NCBI GenBank assembly: GCA_013003425.1
Contig: JABDJB010000035.1
Location: 1-61,795 of the forward strand
From: Gammaproteobacteria bacterium
GTDB lineage: Bacteria; Pseudomonadota; Gammaproteobacteria; Steroidobacterales; JABDKV01
Direction of reading: 5' to 3'
Length of the DNA stretch: 61,795 nt
Shown here in pieces: positions 8,990 to 16,964 of the stretch. Each line of letters opens with the position of its first letter. Positions within the stretch are counted from its first letter, which is position 1. Both the position numbers and the translations under genes were made by a program. The notes beneath the pieces were generated by a model. The model was not told the origin of the DNA. It made no database searches and worked only from the letters and a program-made list of their open reading frames with translations.

Positions 8990-10257
8990 GCCGTCAACAG
9001 TTCCTCGAGGATTTGAACAAAGTGATAGACGTCGGTGTAGCGGTTGTACAGAGGTACCGGGGCGACGCGGATGACGTCCGGCTCGCGCCAGTCGCACAGT
9101 ACGCCACGCTCAACCAGTTTTTCCTGCGTATCCTTGCCAAGTTCAGGCTGGCGCAGTCGCAGCGACAGCTGGCAGCCGCGTGCATGTTCCGGCGTGATGA
9201 CCTCGATATGCCGGTCAAGCTTTTGCGCTATAAGCCATGCGAGGTAACCGGTCAAAGCGTTTGATTTATTTAATAAAGCCTGCATGCCAACCTGGTCAAA
9301 AATCTCCAGCGAGGCAAGCACCGGAGCCATCGAAAGGATCGGCGGGTTGCTGATCTGCCAGCCCTCGGCGCCGGGTATGGGATTGAAATCCGGGCCCATG
9401 CGGAAGCGGCTGGACTTGTCGTGGCCCCACCAGCCGGCGAAGCGCGGCAGCGACTTGTCGCTGGCATAGCGTTCGTGTACGTAGGCGCCGGCAATGGCGC
9501 CGGGACCGGCATTGAGATATTTGTAGGTGCACCAGGCGGCAAAATCGACGTTCCAGTCGTGCAGCGCCAGTTCGATGTTGCCGGCAGCATGGGCCAGATC
9601 GAAACCGACCTTGCAGCCCTGCTGCCGGGCGAGTTTTGTAATCGCTGCCATGTCCAGAACCTGGCCGGAGTAATACTGCACGCCAGGCAGCAGGATCAGC
9701 GCAATCTCCCTGCCGTGCTGTTCGATGGTGTCGGCAATATCTTCGTCACGCAGGTGATGCTCATTGGCACGCGGCGCGATCTCGATCAGGTGTTCGGCAG
9801 GATCCAGCCCATGAAAGCGCAGCTGCGACACGACGGCATAACGATCAGAGGGAAAAGCGGGTTTCTCAATCAGGATCCTGGTACGAGTGCCGGCCGGGCG
9901 ATAAAAGCTGACCATCAGCAGGTGCAGGTTGACCGTCAGCGTGTTCATGCACACCACTTCCGTCTCGCCGGCACCGACCAGCCGTCCGCTCAGGCCGGTG
10001 AGCTGTTCGTGATAGGGCATCCACGGTCGGCGGCCGTGAAAATGGCCTTCAACGCCAAACTTTGCCCAGTCTTCCAGTTCCTCGACCACGTACAGGCCGG
10101 CGCGTACCGGCTGCAAGCCGAGCGAGTTGCCCGCGAGGTAGATGGTCTTTGTGCCCTGGGTGTCGAGCGGGAAATGAAACTGCTCACGGTACGCAGCAAG
10201 TGCATCGTGACGGTCCTGTGCCTGCGCCCAGGCAATGTGGTCGCGGTAATCAGTCAC
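8986..10257 (-). CDS. kynU: Kynureninase
   Basis: 423 residues, a PLP fold-type I enzyme. It cleaves kynurenine to anthranilate, or 3-hydroxykynurenine to 3-hydroxyanthranilate, releasing alanine. The PLP lysine is Lys246 in CTYKYLNAGPG and Asp220 sits in GFDLAHAAGN; LAGNSLGLQP near 41-50 is a family marker. Because kmo lies directly downstream and a 3-hydroxyanthranilate dioxygenase domain upstream, 3-hydroxykynurenine is the likely physiological substrate. The start is GTG at 10257, overlapping the end of the cyclase gene by 8 bases. Confidence 0.97.
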   Translation of the reverse strand: MTDYRDHIAWAQAQDRHDALAAYREQFHFPLDTQGTKTIYLAGNSLGLQPVRAGLYVVEELEDWAKFGVEGHFHGRRPWMPYHEQLTGLSGRLVGAGETEVVCMNTLTVNLHLLMVSFYRPAGTRTRILIEKPAFPSDRYAVVSQLRFHGLDPAEHLIEIAPRANEHHLRDEDIADTIEQHGREIALILLPGVQYYSGQVLDMAAITKLARQQGCKVGFDLAHAAGNIELALHDWNVDFAAWCTYKYLNAGPGAIAGAYVHERYASDKSLPRFAGWWGHDKSSRFRMGPDFNPIPGAEGWQISNPPILSMAPVLASLEIFDQVGMQALLNKSNALTGYLAWLIAQKLDRHIEVITPEHARGCQLSLRLRQPELGKDTQEKLVERGVLCDWREPDVIRVAPVPLYNRYTDVYHFVQILEELLTA

Positions 10258-11047
10258 GGCTCACCCGGTGCAGCAGAGGGCGGCTTGGTGCAGCATCGCT
10301 GACGAATGGCGCAATCTGCAGGTCGAGCAAATACAGGCCGTCGACGACTTCATCCGGCACAAAAACCAGTTCAGTAATGGTTGCCTGGGGCCGGGACGCG
10401 TTCTCGATCGAGCGGCTGCCGGGTGGCAGGCCCCAGAAGGCGCGGTGGGCAGCCAGCCGATCATCGTCGAGCCGGTCGACCGACGGAGTGTCGACCAGCA
10501 GATGCTGCACGCCTCGCTCGACCAGAAGGTCCATAGCATCAATGCTGAAATAGGGCGTGCTCCCGGAGCGCCATTCTCGTTCGCGCTTGTCACTGTCATT
10601 GGGCAGCGTGCGTATCACCAGCGCATCGGGCGCATCACCGAGCAGCGGTTCCAGCGCGGCTCGCGTGATCAGCCGGTCCGGCTTGTGAGCATGCAAAGTC
10701 GCCGTTTCGCCCGGATTTTGCACTGGCTCTACAGTGACTACTGCTGCGACGTAGAGCGGTGCGGTAGCCAGCGTGTTTACCGCAACGCGCTCGGTCGTCA
10801 GATGACCGACGCACTCGGTATGGGTGCCATTACAGTGCGGGATGAAATCGACATGGTCAGCGTTACAGCTGCCGCCCAGGCGCGTGTCGCCGATGAAGTC
10901 GCCGGCATGCATCGGCCGGGCGCTGGCAGATTCGGCGCCAAAAAATCCTGGCTGCGGCCCGTCGAACCGCAACGGTATTGATATGTCTGCCGGCGTGCCG
11001 GATGCCGCAAAGTCCTGGCCGTTGTGGTGTAGCACTATCTTGCTCAA
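10250..11047 (-). CDS. Cyclase-family protein, probable kynurenine formamidase (arylformamidase)
   Basis: 265 residues of the metal-dependent cyclase family that includes KynB. KynB hydrolyses N-formylkynurenine to kynurenine and formate. The metal-site segment at 71-82 reads HCNGTHTECVGH against the usual HxGTHxDxPxH: the histidines (71, 76, 82) are kept, Asp is Glu78 and Pro is Val80. It is also longer than typical KynB (about 210 residues). Function is inferred from family and position, upstream of kynU and kmo. The start at 11047 overlaps the ACMSD stop by 4 bases. Confidence 0.85.
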   Translation of the reverse strand: MSKIVLHHNGQDFAASGTPADISIPLRFDGPQPGFFGAESASARPMHAGDFIGDTRLGGSCNADHVDFIPHCNGTHTECVGHLTTERVAVNTLATAPLYVAAVVTVEPVQNPGETATLHAHKPDRLITRAALEPLLGDAPDALVIRTLPNDSDKREREWRSGSTPYFSIDAMDLLVERGVQHLLVDTPSVDRLDDDRLAAHRAFWGLPPGSRSIENASRPQATITELVFVPDEVVDGLYLLDLQIAPFVSDAAPSRPLLHRVSRD

Positions 11048-12069
11048 AGGAAGCGCTCCTGGTCGAGATTCAGCCAGCGCAGCGCGGTGCCGTGCAGCAG
11101 CCGGGCGCGCACGTCCTTGCTCAGCGCCATCGCATCAATCATCGCGCCGGGGCGGTGCTCGCCCAGCGGAAACGGGTAATCGCTGCCCAGCGCAATGTTT
11201 TCGGCGCCCATCAGCTTGATCATGTAATCGAGCACATTCGGGTCGTGCACCAGCGAATCGACGACAAAACGTCCCAGGTATTCGCGCGGGTTGGTGGTGT
11301 TGTTCACCGCCACCAGGTCGGGTCGCACGTTGTAGCCGTGCTCGATACGGCCGAGCGAGGCCGGAAAGCTGCCGCCGCCATGGGCGAAGGCGATACGCAG
11401 GTTCGGCAGCCGTTCGAAAACGCCGCCAAAAATCATCGAGCAGATCGACAGCGCGGTCTCGGCCGGCATCCCGACGAGCCATGGCAGCCAGTAGCGGCTC
11501 ATGCGGTCGCGGCCAAGCATTTCCCACGGGTGGACAAAAATGGCCGCGCCGAGTTCGGCGGCCGCGGCAAAAAACGGAAACAGCGAAGGATCGTCGAGGT
11601 TGTAGCCATTAACATGCGTGCCGATTTCTATGCCTGCCAGGCCGAGTTCGTTGACGCAGCGTTCCATCTCGCGAATTGCCAGGTCGGCATCCTGCATCGG
11701 TACCGTGCCCAGTCCGACAAAGCGTTTTGGCTGCTCGCTCACCAGCCCGGCGATGTGGTCATTCAGCAACTTCGACAGGTCCAGCGTGTCTTCCGGGCGC
11801 GCCCAGTAGGAAAACATAATTGGCACTGTGGACAGCACCTGTACGTGAACACCGGTTTCGTCGCATTCGCGCAGGCGTTCGGCCGGATCCCATGTGTTTT
11901 GCTTTACTTCACGGAAAAACTTGCCGTCGCTGAGCATGTGGGCGCAGCCGGGGCCCTTGTGTTCCAGCGCCACGAACCCGCCATAGCCATAGCGCTCCTT
12001 CAGGTCCGGCCAGTTTTCCGGCAGGACATGGGTATGGATATCGATGCGCAACAGCCCGGATAGCGCCAT
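11044..12069 (-). CDS. 2-amino-3-carboxymuconate-6-semialdehyde decarboxylase (ACMSD)
   Basis: 341 residues, an amidohydrolase-fold zinc decarboxylase. It converts ACMS, the ring-cleavage product of 3-hydroxyanthranilate, to 2-aminomuconate semialdehyde and so diverts it from quinolinate and NAD. Metal ligands are His12 and His14 (IHTHVLPE), His180 (FVHPWEM), His230 (AFAHGGG) and Asp297 (GSDYPFP), with the spacing known for the Pseudomonas fluorescens enzyme. It starts 2 bases after the RidA-HAO gene ends. Confidence 0.96.
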   Translation of the reverse strand: MALSGLLRIDIHTHVLPENWPDLKERYGYGGFVALEHKGPGCAHMLSDGKFFREVKQNTWDPAERLRECDETGVHVQVLSTVPIMFSYWARPEDTLDLSKLLNDHIAGLVSEQPKRFVGLGTVPMQDADLAIREMERCVNELGLAGIEIGTHVNGYNLDDPSLFPFFAAAAELGAAIFVHPWEMLGRDRMSRYWLPWLVGMPAETALSICSMIFGGVFERLPNLRIAFAHGGGSFPASLGRIEHGYNVRPDLVAVNNTTNPREYLGRFVVDSLVHDPNVLDYMIKLMGAENIALGSDYPFPLGEHRPGAMIDAMALSKDVRARLLHGTALRWLNLDQERFL

Positions 12070-12071
12070 GA

Positions 12072-13028
12072 TCAGGACTCGGGACGCTCCATCACGTCAC
12101 CGCAGCGTTGGCAGGTGCGATGTTCGCGATTCGAGAAAAATCGTTCGAACAGCGGCGGTAGCTGGGTGACGATGTTTTCCAGCTGCAGGTATTCCTCGTA
12201 GAGCAGCTCGTTGCAGTTTTCGCAGTACCACATGAAGCCGTCCTTTTCTCCGGGGCGCCGCTGCCTTTCAATGACCAGACCGGCAGTATCGGCGAAGCGC
12301 TGTGGCGAGTGCGGGATACGTGGCGGAAGCAGGAAGATCTCGCCCTCCCTGATCGGGATGTCGACGGCTTTGCCATCCTGCATGGTTTTAAGCAGCATTT
12401 CGCCTTCGAGCTGGTAGAAAAATTCCTCGCCCTCGTCGTAGTGATAGTCCTTACGCGAGTTTGGTCCACCGACAACCATGACGATAAATTCTGCATCCTC
12501 GTACACCTGCTGGTTGCAAACCGGCGGTCGCAGCAGGTTGCGATGTTCGTCGATCCACTGCATCAGGTTGAACGGTGCCTTTACAGCTTTCATGCCTGCT
12601 CCCGGTGCCTGGTTGATAGTTGCCACGCATTTCAGCTCAATCGCAATTGGCGTCGGCAGCCGGCTGATCTCGACTGTCGTACGGCATGGCTGGTTGTCTT
12701 TGAAATACTCGGCGTAGATGCGGTTGTAGGTGTCGAAATCGCGCTCGATATCGGTCAGGAACACCGTTACGTCCACGAGGTTTTGCCAATCCGAGCCGGC
12801 TGCTTTGAGCACGCTGCGTATGTTGGCAAAAACCGAATGACACTGGGCTTCAATATCGTAATCGACGACACGGCCGTCATCGTCCAGCGTCACGCCGGGT
12901 ATGCCTTCGCCATCGACCGAGCGCGGGCCGATGCCCGACAGGTACAGCAGGTCACCGACCCGGCGAGCATGCGGATATGCGCCGACCGGCGGCGGTGCGT
13001 CAGCGGCATGAATGACCCGTCTAGCCAT
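12072..13028 (-). CDS. Fusion: RidA-type 2-aminomuconate deaminase + 3-hydroxyanthranilate 3,4-dioxygenase
   Basis: 318 residues in one frame. Residues 1-142 are a RidA/YjgF domain with the conserved Arg116 and Glu131 near its end; in this operon it should be 2-aminomuconate deaminase. Residues 146-318 are a complete 3-hydroxyanthranilate 3,4-dioxygenase: iron ligands His196, Glu202 and His240 with correct spacing, plus the bacterial C-terminal rubredoxin-like pair C269xxC272 and C306xxC309. The junction keeps the ATG expected for a separate dioxygenase (12593), with GGGAG at 12599-12603 five bases before it, so free dioxygenase may also be made. The start at 13028 overlaps the aldehyde dehydrogenase stop by 8 bases. 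Confidence 0.92.
   Translation of the reverse strand: MARRVIHAADAPPPVGAYPHARRVGDLLYLSGIGPRSVDGEGIPGVTLDDDGRVVDYDIEAQCHSVFANIRSVLKAAGSDWQNLVDVTVFLTDIERDFDTYNRIYAEYFKDNQPCRTTVEISRLPTPIAIELKCVATINQAPGAGMKAVKAPFNLMQWIDEHRNLLRPPVCNQQVYEDAEFIVMVVGGPNSRKDYHYDEGEEFFYQLEGEMLLKTMQDGKAVDIPIREGEIFLLPPRIPHSPQRFADTAGLVIERQRRPGEKDGFMWYCENCNELLYEEYLQLENIVTQLPPLFERFFSNREHRTCQRCGDVMERPES
12594..12603 (-). promoter_or_regulatory. Internal ribosome-binding site before the HAO half of the fusion
   Basis: GGGAG at 12599-12603 is followed by five bases and an in-frame ATG (12593-12591) where stand-alone 3-hydroxyanthranilate dioxygenases normally begin. This suggests a recently lost stop codon or dual production of fused and free enzyme. 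Confidence 0.55.
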
Positions 13029-14466
13029 ACTGGATACAGACGTTTTTCGGCTCAGTAAAAAAGCGCATCGATTCGAAGCCGCCTTCGCGACCCATGCCGG
13101 ATTGTTTCATGCCGCCCATCGGCGTGCGCAGGTCGCGCACCATCCAGGTATTGACCCAGATCAGCCCGGCCTCGATGTGTCGCGCCAGCCGCAGGCAGCG
13201 ACCTACGTCGCTGCTCCAGATAGACGCAGCAAGCCCGTAGCTGGTCTGGTTGGCCAGCGCCACGGCTTCGTCCTCGCTGTCGAATGCCTGCAGCGTCGTT
13301 ACCGGGCCAAAGATCTCCTCCTGGTTGGTGGCGCAGGCAGGGCCGAGCCCATCGACCACGGTCGGCGCGACAAACCAGCCGTCGGCGCAGCGTCCGGGAA
13401 CCGCAACCGGTTCGCCGCCACAGAGTATCTCGCCACCCTCCCGGCGCGCCTGCTCGATACAGCCGAGGACCTTTTCCATATGGGCCTGTGAAATCAGCGC
13501 GCCCTGTTCGGTGGCCGGGTCGTTTGGGTCGCCGACTTTCAGTCGCGCAGCGCGCTGTACAAATTCGTCACGGAAGCGATCGTAGATGCTGCGTTCCACC
13601 AGGATGCGTGAACCGCACAGGCACACTTCACCCTGGTTGGTAAACGCCGCCCGCAGCGCGCCGGCCATGGTCTGGTCCCAGTCGCAGTCAGCGAATACCA
13701 GCGTCGGGTTCTTGCCACCCATCTCCAGCGACAGTTTCTTGAAGCTGCCGGCCGTAGTGCGCTGGATCTGTTCACCGGTGCGGGTGCCGCCGGTGAATGA
13801 GATGGCGGCGATTTGCGGTGCTTCAACCAGCAGCTGGCCGATCCCGGCACCGTAACCGTGCACGATGTTCAGCACGCCGGGCGGAAAATCAGCCAGATTG
13901 AGCAGGCGACTGAACAGGTAAGCCGTCATTGGCGTCAGTTCCGACGGTTTGGCCACCACCGTGTTACCGGCGGCCAGGGCCGGAGCGATTTTCCACGACA
14001 GCAGGTACAGCGGCAGGTTCCACGGCGAGATGCAGCCAATCACGCCAAGCGGTGCCCGCAGGGTGTAGTTGATCGCACCCTGTTCCATCGGGTGTGCTTC
14101 GGTGGCGAAGTGCTCAGCAGCACCGGCATAAAACCTGAGGTTGGCCGAGACTCTGGGTATATCAACCGTGGACGCCATGTGCAGTGGCTTGCCGGTATCG
14201 ATCGATTCGGCTTCAGCGAACTCATCGGCCCGCTGCTCGACCAGATCGGCCAGCTTGTTCAGCAGCAGACCGCGTTGTGCGCCCGGTGTCGCCGACCAGT
14301 CCGGAAATGCCGCCTGCGCAGCAGCGAGCGCGGCGTCGAGGTCGGTGTCACCGGAGTCGGGCGCCTGTGCATAGGTGTTACCGGTTGCCGGCTCAAAAAC
14401 GTCGAGCCAGTCATCGGCTGCGGGTGAGCTGACTTCGCCGTTAATGTAATTGTAGATTTTTTCCAT
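13021..14466 (-). CDS. Aldehyde dehydrogenase, probable 2-aminomuconate-6-semialdehyde dehydrogenase
   Basis: 481 residues of the NAD-dependent aldehyde dehydrogenase superfamily, close to 2-hydroxymuconic / 2-aminomuconic semialdehyde dehydrogenases. Asn150 (SPWNLP), general base Glu248 (LEMGGKN) and nucleophile Cys282 (NQGEVC) have the spacing of the P. fluorescens enzyme. It should oxidise the ACMSD product to 2-aminomuconate, which the RidA half of the next gene would deaminate. The stop overlaps the fusion gene; the SDR gene ends 4 bases upstream of the start. Confidence 0.93.
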   Translation of the reverse strand: MEKIYNYINGEVSSPAADDWLDVFEPATGNTYAQAPDSGDTDLDAALAAAQAAFPDWSATPGAQRGLLLNKLADLVEQRADEFAEAESIDTGKPLHMASTVDIPRVSANLRFYAGAAEHFATEAHPMEQGAINYTLRAPLGVIGCISPWNLPLYLLSWKIAPALAAGNTVVAKPSELTPMTAYLFSRLLNLADFPPGVLNIVHGYGAGIGQLLVEAPQIAAISFTGGTRTGEQIQRTTAGSFKKLSLEMGGKNPTLVFADCDWDQTMAGALRAAFTNQGEVCLCGSRILVERSIYDRFRDEFVQRAARLKVGDPNDPATEQGALISQAHMEKVLGCIEQARREGGEILCGGEPVAVPGRCADGWFVAPTVVDGLGPACATNQEEIFGPVTTLQAFDSEDEAVALANQTSYGLAASIWSSDVGRCLRLARHIEAGLIWVNTWMVRDLRTPMGGMKQSGMGREGGFESMRFFTEPKNVCIQYG

Positions 14467-14470
14467 GGTG

Positions 14471-15244
14471 TTACTGACTGCGGGTGCGGCCGCCGTCGAC
14501 GGGCAGGTTTATTCCATTGACGTAGGCTGCTTCGTCGGAGGCAAGGAAAGCCACTGCGGCAGCGATCTCGGCCGGTTCGGCAAAGCGACCCACCGGGACT
14601 TCGGCGCGCCGCAGTTCGATGATTTCATCGACTGTTCGCTCGGCACGTTGTGCCTGGTGTGCAAAAATCTGCTGCAGGCGTTCGGTATCAGTGTAACCGG
14701 GCAGTACGTTGTTAACCGTTATGCCGTGCGGCCCCAGTTCGCGGGCCAGTGTCTTGGCCCAGCCGGCAACCGCTGCCCGGATAGTATTGGAAACACCCAG
14801 CCCGGCAATGGGTTCTTTCACCGAAGTTGAAATGATGTTGACGATGCGACCGTGCCGCACCTGTTTCATGCCAGGCAATAACGCCTGCAGCAGCACCTGG
14901 TTGGCGACGAGGTGCTGGCGAAACGCGGCGAGGTAGCTGTCCGGATCGGCCTCGGCCGCGCTGCCGGGTGGCGGACCGCCGGAATTGTTGATCAGCACCG
15001 TGTAGGGGCGCCGTCTGCTTTTCTCGCTGATCATCTTGCCAAGCGCGGTGCTGTCGGCTACATCGATGGCGACGAAATCGTGGCTGGAGGAATTGGCCAG
15101 CCCCGCGGCTACATCGTGTAGTGCACTCTCATTACGCGCCAGCAGGGTGAGGCAAAAGCCGTCTGCTGCCAGCCGCTGTGCAACGGCGGCGCCGATGCCG
15201 CGGCTTGCGCCGCAAACCAGTGCGTGCCGGTCCTCATTGCTCAT
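14471..15244 (-). CDS. SDR-fold protein with an atypical active site
   Basis: 257 residues of the short-chain dehydrogenase/reductase fold. The cofactor loop GASRGIGAA (13-21) and NNSGG motif are intact, but the catalytic YxxxK is replaced: Ser-Asn-Thr-Ile-Arg stands where Tyr and Lys should be, before AAVAGWAKTLA. This matches a subgroup of FabG-like SDRs lacking the canonical tetrad, so classical hydride-transfer chemistry is uncertain. It is the first gene of the kynurenine operon, 4 bases before the aldehyde dehydrogenase, which suggests a role in the lower pathway, but no step of the known route needs it. apaH ends 30 bases upstream. Confidence 0.88.
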   Translation of the reverse strand: MSNEDRHALVCGASRGIGAAVAQRLAADGFCLTLLARNESALHDVAAGLANSSSHDFVAIDVADSTALGKMISEKSRRRPYTVLINNSGGPPPGSAAEADPDSYLAAFRQHLVANQVLLQALLPGMKQVRHGRIVNIISTSVKEPIAGLGVSNTIRAAVAGWAKTLARELGPHGITVNNVLPGYTDTERLQQIFAHQAQRAERTVDEIIELRRAEVPVGRFAEPAEIAAAVAFLASDEAAYVNGINLPVDGGRTRSQ

Positions 15245-15274
15245 TGCAGCTTCCTGCGACCCGAAAGCCCCATG

Positions 15275-16111
15275 TTAGCGCGACTTGCTGCCGGGAACAT
15301 TCTGGTAGGCCGAGCACAGTACGGTGATGCGCTCTTTTGGCTGGTCCAGCGGCATGGCGCTGAGCCTGCCGCCCCAGACGCAGCCGCTGTCCAGTCCGTA
15401 GACGCCGGCGTCCTCTATATCGCCCAGCGTGGACCAGTGGCCGAAAATGACCGGCGCGCCGGACGTGTTACGACCGGGTACGCGGAACCAGGGCAGGTAG
15501 CCCGCAGGTTCGGTTCCTGGCGAGCCTTTAGCGTCAAGCTGCATCCTGCCGTCGGCATCACAGTAACGCAGCCGTGTCAGCGCGTTGACGATGCAGCGTA
15601 ACCGTGCCGTTCCGGTCAGTGTATCGCTCCATGCTGCTGGCTCGTCACCGTACATGTCGCGAAGAAAATCATCGCACCGGTCACTGCGCAGGGTGCTTTC
15701 CACTTCGGCGGCGCAATGCAGTGTCTGGGTTATATCCCACTGTGGCAGCACGCCCGCGTGTACCATCAGGAAACCGGACTGGTAGATTGCCAGTGGACGA
15801 CTGCGCAACCAGTCGGTCAGTTCATCGCAATCGGGTGCGGCCAGCACCGCACCCAGCGTGTCGCGCTTCTTCTGTTTCGCGTGTCCTGCGTGCACCGCAA
15901 GCAGGTGCAGGTCGTGGTTGCCCAACACACACAAGGCGCGTTCACCGAGTTCTTTTACCAGCCGCAGCGTAGCCAGCGAATCCGGCCCGCGATTGACCAG
16001 GTCGCCGGTAAACCACAGGCGGTCATGCTCAGGATCGAATGCCAGTTTTTCGAGGAGCTGCACGAGCGGGGTGTGGCAACCCTGGATGTCGCCAATCGCA
16101 TAGTCAGTCAT
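15275..16111 (-). CDS. apaH: Bis(5'-nucleosyl)-tetraphosphatase (symmetrical), ApaH
   Basis: 278 residues, normal length. It hydrolyses Ap4A to two ADP and also acts on Np4-capped RNA. Metallophosphatase motifs are GDIQGCH (7-13), GDLVNRGPDS and GNHDLH, with FGHWS near the C-terminus. It is the last gene of the lptD-surA-pdxA-rsmA-usp-apaG-apaH chain, 6 bases after apaG. Confidence 0.97.
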   Translation of the reverse strand: MTDYAIGDIQGCHTPLVQLLEKLAFDPEHDRLWFTGDLVNRGPDSLATLRLVKELGERALCVLGNHDLHLLAVHAGHAKQKKRDTLGAVLAAPDCDELTDWLRSRPLAIYQSGFLMVHAGVLPQWDITQTLHCAAEVESTLRSDRCDDFLRDMYGDEPAAWSDTLTGTARLRCIVNALTRLRYCDADGRMQLDAKGSPGTEPAGYLPWFRVPGRNTSGAPVIFGHWSTLGDIEDAGVYGLDSGCVWGGRLSAMPLDQPKERITVLCSAYQNVPGSKSR

Positions 16112-16117
16112 CGTGTA

Positions 16118-16486
16118 TCAGTTCAGCGTGCCGGGGGCAGCCAGGGTAAATGGCGCGATCATCGCGTCAAAATCCTCGCCGTCGTCGCCACGCATGCCAT
16201 AGCTGCCGTGCATCGATCCTACCGGGGTATCCAGCACCGCACCGCTGGAGTATCGAAAGGTCTCGCCGGGCGCAATACGCGGCTGTTCGCCGACTACGCC
16301 GTCGCCACGAACTTCCTGCACGTTGCCATTGGCGTCAGTGATGATCCAGTGCCGGGTCAGCAGCTGTGCCGCAGCGTCTCCCTGGTTGCTGATGCTGATG
16401 GTGTAGGAAAAGACGTATCGTTCATTGACCGGGTCCGACTGCTGGTCAATGTAGTCGGTGTCGACTTTAATCCGGAAATCGCTCAT
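16118..16486 (-). CDS. apaG: ApaG (CorD) protein
   Basis: 122 residues, a single FN3-like ApaG domain with YTISISNQG, LLTRHWIITDANG and the glycine-rich PVGSMHGSYGM. Its role is poorly defined, with reported links to cobalt resistance and nucleotide metabolism. The frame extends to 16588 but homology begins at the ATG at 16486. It sits between a universal stress gene and apaH, while in most relatives it follows rsmA directly. Confidence 0.95.
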   Translation of the reverse strand: MSDFRIKVDTDYIDQQSDPVNERYVFSYTISISNQGDAAAQLLTRHWIITDANGNVQEVRGDGVVGEQPRIAPGETFRYSSGAVLDTPVGSMHGSYGMRGDDGEDFDAMIAPFTLAAPGTLN

Positions 16487-16505
16487 GCAGTTGTCGCCGC
16501 TTTGT

Positions 16506-16937
16506 TCAGCGTACGCGTACGGCAAGCACGTCACACGGTGCCGCGTGCAGAACCGTGTCTTCGGTGTAGTTGACCAGGATGGCGACACCGTGACGCTCGC
16601 GGCTGCCCAGTACGATCAGGTCGGCGTCTAAATCCTCGGCAACCTGCACGAGTTCGGCCTTGATGTTGCCCACCCGGACCAGCTGCGGAACGTCTGCCAT
16701 GTCGTGCTGCTGTGCCAGCCCGGCCAGCCGTGTTTCCGCGCTGGTGCGCAGGTCGTCCGAGAGTTCCACACTGGGCAGCAATGCCTCACCCATCGGTTCG
16801 ACCGGTACGTATTCGATAACGTGCAGCAGCGTCAGGCTGGCTCCGTAGCGGCCGGCGAGCTCTTTGGCACGCTGGCAGACAGCCTCGCTGTGCTCACTGA
16901 GGTCCAATGCGACCAGTATCTGTCGGTAGGTTTCCAT
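16506..16937 (-). CDS. Universal stress protein, UspA family
   Basis: 143 residues, one Usp domain: ILVALDLSEHSE at the N-terminus, LLHVIEY, DADLIVLGSRERHG and APCDVLAVRV. The C-terminal loop does not match the ATP-binding GxxGx9G(S/T) pattern well, so it probably groups with the UspA-type members that do not bind ATP. It is inserted between rsmA and apaG, 27 bases after rsmA ends, which is unusual for this otherwise conserved operon. Confidence 0.94.
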   Translation of the reverse strand: METYRQILVALDLSEHSEAVCQRAKELAGRYGASLTLLHVIEYVPVEPMGEALLPSVELSDDLRTSAETRLAGLAQQHDMADVPQLVRVGNIKAELVQVAEDLDADLIVLGSRERHGVAILVNYTEDTVLHAAPCDVLAVRVR

Positions 16938-16964
16938 GACCTGATTCTACCAGCCCTGCGCCTG

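Noticed and set aside
10978-12063. 361-residue plus-strand frame
   Set aside because: Antisense shadow of the ACMSD gene, whose metal ligands are all intact.
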